From NCBI GenBank assembly GCA_030770535.1, contig JASVEC010000007.1, positions 806,001-870,000 of the forward strand: 64,000 nucleotides of DNA. Reading direction: 5' to 3'. The position numbers were made by a program, and so were the translations under genes. Every line of letters begins with the position of its first letter. Position 1 is the stretch's first letter. The notes beneath the pieces were generated by a model. It was not told the DNA's origin, ran no database searches, and saw only the letters and a list, made by a program, of their open reading frames with translations. Positions 60,460 through 64,000 of the stretch are shown one piece after another. Source of the DNA: Batkoa obscura. Taxonomy: Eukaryota > Entomophthoromycota > Entomophthoromycetes > Entomophthorales > Batkoaceae.

Positions 60460-61018
60460 AAGTTTATCTTATACTAGTTATAAAATAATCTATTTTTAAT
60501 AAGTTAAGATAATTGATAAAAAGAAATTTGCTTTTTTTGAATAAAAAAAATTAGACAAATTTGATCCAATTATCAGGGATTAAGAAATGTTGATGTAACT
60601 TTCAAATTTCTCGATTTTGAATGGGCAGATTAAGCAGGTTAGTAAAACGGTACAGTTTACAGTTGATAAAATAATGAAACTAAATTAGCATTTATTTTTG
60701 GCATTATCTAGTTATTCAATTTATATAGCGTGCTTTAGAAAGAATAATATCTAAAGATTCTTAAGATATAGGTTTAAAAAATTCAATTCAAGTTTCCATT
60801 CTAATAATAATTTAAAATAACTTTTACAAATAACTTCAAATACTTGGTTATAAAATAAATATGTTGAATTATTAATTTATATAATAAATAAATGCCAAAA
60901 AATAGTAATGTTCCAAAATATTGAAAATAAAATTTATTGAATATTTAGTTTTAGTAAACTCCAACACAAAAACAAAGTTAAAATTTTAAATCAACTACAT
61001 ATAAATTAACATTTAAAT
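60460..61018. other. Intergenic between the tandem helicases, left part
   Basis: AT-rich, promoter of the first helicase gene. Followed by the decayed NmrA-like copy. Confidence 0.5.
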
Positions 61019-61405
61019 CATCCAAAGCTTGGAAAATTCTTTAAAGAGACACAAGTTACTTGAAGCCATTTCTCAGTAATATTAGTGATTTCTTTCAATA
61101 TACTATTGATGATGGTATCCTTTACAACAATGTCTACAATACTATTTTTAAGCTTTGGTAAACGTTGATTTTAATATACTAATTCAGCAATATCATTTAA
61201 CCTGTTATTATTACTATAGTCAGTTTGATATGTTTCAGTAGTATTGAGACCTTCTACTCTTCCAATGCATCCTTCTTACTATTTCTTGCCTTTTTGGTTA
61301 TTACTCTTAATTTAATTTGTTTATGACTAAGGGATTCTTAATTGCGTACTTTCCAAGTACACAAGTACCGTCTATGATAACAACGTTATTGTAACATTTA
61401 AGTAA
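61019..61405 (-). pseudogene. Decayed NmrA-like reductase copy
   Basis: Minus-strand blocks match the intact gene at 19606-20496. IDGTCVLGKYAIKN matches VGGTGELGKYIVRE; RVITKKARNSKK matches RVITRKGSSSKN; LNDIAELVYQNQRL matches LNDIAKFVYQTYHL; TIINSILKEITNIT matches TTINNILKDISKVT. Several stops and frame changes interrupt it, and about the central 100 residues (the SEFGSE region) are missing, so it is a truncated, dead gene copy. It sits between the two PIF1-type helicase genes. Confidence 0.8.
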
Positions 61406-61496
61406 GTGTTTAATCTATTATTTTTGTTTTGTTTTTCTATTGTCTTATTTTAAATTTTTCTAATTGATTTATATTTATTATTCATATGAGTTCATA

Positions 61497-64000
61497 TTAC
61501 TCATTCCTTTCATTAGTTGTATATTGTTTGTAATATTCAATAACCCTAGGATGAGCACGAATTTTATCAGGTGAAAAATTAAGCACCTGTAATCCTTGTA
61601 GAGAAGTGGCACGCGATAAAGCAACATAGGCTTGCCCTAATCATAAATAAATATATAATTATAATAATTTGTTATTAAGTACCCCTTTCAAATATTTTAC
61701 GTAAATCTACTTTAACCTTTTGTAAGGTTTGACCTTGAGATTTATGAATGGACATAGACCAAGCTAATAAAAGGGGCACCTAATAATTATTAATAAAAGA
61801 ATTTTTAGGATTTAAAATGATAATACTTGTTTTCTAGCGCCCAAAACTTTATTATCAACTTCATAAGTCGATTCTTCTGGAGTAATGGTAATTTCTATCC
61901 CATCTGAAAACCTAACAATAGGATACACATTATAATGCATACCCTCCTTCTTAGTAAGCGAATCATAATCTAGAATCCCATCTTCTTTCAATTTGTTCAA
62001 TGTATCTGGATCAATTGCACCAATACCAGAGAATCCAGTAACAATACCAAGGCTGCCATTTACCAAGGAGCGATCTTTATTTGGCATATTTCTCAATAAC
62101 ACTACTTGAGCATTAACTTTTAATTTTAAAGTTTCTGGGAATAACGTATAATTATCCATATTGTCTACTATATGTTTTACTTCGCCATAATCTTTCGCTT
62201 TAAAGATATGTAATTCACCAGGTAACTCTTGTAACCTTGTCATGTTGGCTCGATCTACTTCTGAACGCGTAGGAAATCTAAATAGGTTAATGAATAGATC
62301 TTTTAAAAAACCATATCAACTATTTACAATTCAGCACCTTGAATACCATCACCATTAGATGGTAATGTGCGTGAAATTGTTTTAAATATTTCTACTGCAT
62401 TGGTACTGACTCGTCCCATCCTTATTTCATTCAACATGGTTGTAAATTCTAAAAAATTAGCCAATATTAATATCAAATTTAAATTAATTTACCTGGATCA
62501 CGTTGTCTAAAAATCTCGGTTAAAACAATAGTTCTATCAATACATTTATTCCAATATTCTGATTCAAAACAAAACTTTGCTTCCTTATCTCGACTAACGG
62601 GTGGTAATTGTAAAAAATCTCCAGCTATAATTAACTAATATAACAGATTTTAGTATATCTAGCATTTCTTTAAATAGATTGTATTACTTGAATACCACCA
62701 AAAGGCTTATCTTTTACCTCTACTATCTCTTCTCTTATCTTACAAGCTATTTTCTCAAGTTTATCAAAAAGCTCACCATTCAACATTGAAACTAAAAAAC
62801 TAAAATTAGAAAAGTAGCTTAATATTATCTATATAATACTTACTTTCATCAATAATTAAATACTTTAGCCTAAGCCATCTCTTAACACTCTTCTTATTAG
62901 TGTTAATCTTTCTAAGTAATTCGTTGACAGTACCAGTTCCCAACCCAATACCTGCAAAAGAATGTACAGTACAACCACCAATATTAAAAGCAGCTATACC
63001 AGTCGATGCTGTAACCGCCAAAGTATTAGGTAAGCCGAAGTTTATATTTTGATCAATTCTAAAACGTATGTTTGGATTATAAGAAATAGGATTTTCTCGA
63101 TTACGAATCTCTTCAATGATATATCTTAATAACAATGATTTTCCAGTACCTTGATTTTATTACAATCTATTTTGTTAAATAAAAATAGCTAAACTTACCC
63201 GCAGACCCAGTAAAAAATACATTTTTACCATCTTTAAAGATAGCGTCTACCACCTCCACTTGCGACTTGGTTAACTTACTTTTATCTATAATAATGTCCC
63301 CACTAATACTATCCTCGTTATTCCCATTTCCTCTACTGATTGAATTGAAATCATTTCCACCATTAGATGATGAGCTTTGAGCTCTTTTTTCATTATGATT
63401 AAAATTTTCCCAAGATGCAGTTCTTTTTTTATGTGCTCTAAGGTTTTCACTTATAATATTATTATCATGCAGTTCCTTAATTGACTTTTTTAGGTCATTT
63501 AAAACGCCATAGAGATCATCAATCTTGATTTCAGAGCTATCATATTTACTGAAGGTATTCATTGTTTCTGATTGTTTTGAAGTTGATTGTTTTAAATATT
63601 GGTTGGAAGTGAGACTGCTTTGAGCGCATTCTGGATAGTCGTTAGTATTGCCCAAATTTAATCGTTCATTCTCTAAATAAGATACTGATCTATTTAGATT
63701 ATTGTTTTGAATTTGTTCTATCAATTGTTTTGAAGTTGCTAATAACCGATTTAGATCTAACAATTGTGCTGAAACTGTTATCGGCTGGGTTAGGCTGCTG
63801 TTTTGAGTTAGATCTACTAACTGTGCTGAACTTGTGGTTGGTATACATAATCTGTTTTGATAGTTTGGGCTATCAGTTAAATCAACTACATCACTTGATG
63901 CAATCATGAATTCACTTTCTATATTTTATTTTATCATCATTTCAGTTCTTTAAAAATATGATTACCTTCATTTTTCACCCTTGTATTGTTATCAGTTATA
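61497..64000 (-). CDS. Second PIF1-family helicase (5' end outside window)
   Basis: Tandem paralog of the helicase at 57874-60459, same orientation. Exons >64000-63966, 63199-63918, 62844-63149, 62688-62791, 62493-62634, 62328-62448, 61827-62277, 61683-61779, 61497-61636; intron positions match the first copy. About 705 residues are visible. Motifs: GSAGTGKS (after the first intron of the core), [34 protein letters not shown]. The N-terminal region again carries SUMO-interacting-like motifs (VVDLT, LVDLT, LLDL) and is longer and more diverged than the helicase core. All helicase motifs are intact, so both copies look functional. The start codon and any PIP box lie beyond the window edge. Confidence 0.9.

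Noticed and set aside
61115-61123. GTATCCTTT, a match to the U12 GT-AG donor
   Set aside because: It lies on the plus strand inside the minus-strand NmrA-like relic, with no gene on its own strand, no TTCCTTAAC-type branch site and no plausible exons.

Overview
This 64 kb window is nuclear DNA from a very AT-rich, intron-dense eukaryote, most likely an early-diverging fungus. The introns are short (about 36-115 nt, GTAAGT-like donors). Fungal-type families are present: an Adp1-like ABCG transporter, a Bot1/mS45-type mitoribosomal protein, a PTR2-type peptide transporter, NmrA-like reductases and F-box/LRR proteins. Genes for mitochondrial EF-G2, a mitoribosomal protein and PEX5 show that mitochondria and peroxisomes are present, which argues against anaerobic gut fungi and microsporidia. 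An Entomophthoromycotina-like lineage is my guess and cannot be proven from this window.

Layout. 1-5.2 kb: 5'-truncated ABCG transporter (+), small HP1-like chromodomain/chromoshadow gene (+), NIPA-like transporter (-). 5.2-9.95 kb: a long gene-poor block with copies of a ~105-bp terminal-inverted-repeat element. 9.95-11.6 kb: POT/PTR2 transporter (+). 13.2-18.1 kb: ITC1/ACF1-like remodeller subunit and Elongator ELP4 (both -). 19.6-22.3 kb: NmrA-like reductase (+) and a decayed F-box/LRR gene (-). 23.4-29.6 kb: RAB2 (-), prefoldin subunit 1 (+), SET-domain lysine methyltransferase (-), PRP17/CDC40 (+). 29.6-37.0 kb: a BRCA1-like RING/RanBP2-zinc-finger/BRCT protein, PEX5 and eIF2-gamma (all -). 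37.6-44.1 kb: DOPA-dioxygenase-fold protein (-), RNA m5C methyltransferase (+), mitochondrial EF-G2 (-), MESH1-type ppGpp hydrolase (-) divergent from ITPA/HAM1 (+). 45-54.5 kb: intact F-box/LRR gene, NUG2 GTPase, XRN1 (all +). 54.8-57.7 kb: small secreted cysteine-containing protein (-), Bot1/mS45 (-), Tim17-family protein (+). 57.9-64 kb: two tandem PIF1-family helicases (-) with a decayed NmrA-like reductase copy between them.

Most of the genes are housekeeping (translation, splicing, mRNA decay, import, trafficking). Two points stand out. RAB2 begins with a near-perfect U12-type AT-AC intron directly behind a 10-nt first coding exon, so this organism should still have a minor spliceosome. 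The 875-aa RING/BRCT protein retains the BRCA1-type phosphoserine pocket residues, unexpected for a fungus. Other notable items are the PIP box and SUMO-interacting-like motifs in the PIF1 helicase, the ppGpp hydrolase/ITPA divergent pair, and the small inverted-repeat element family. Exon structures were derived by hand; for every multi-exon gene except HP1 the exon lengths sum to a whole number of codons.
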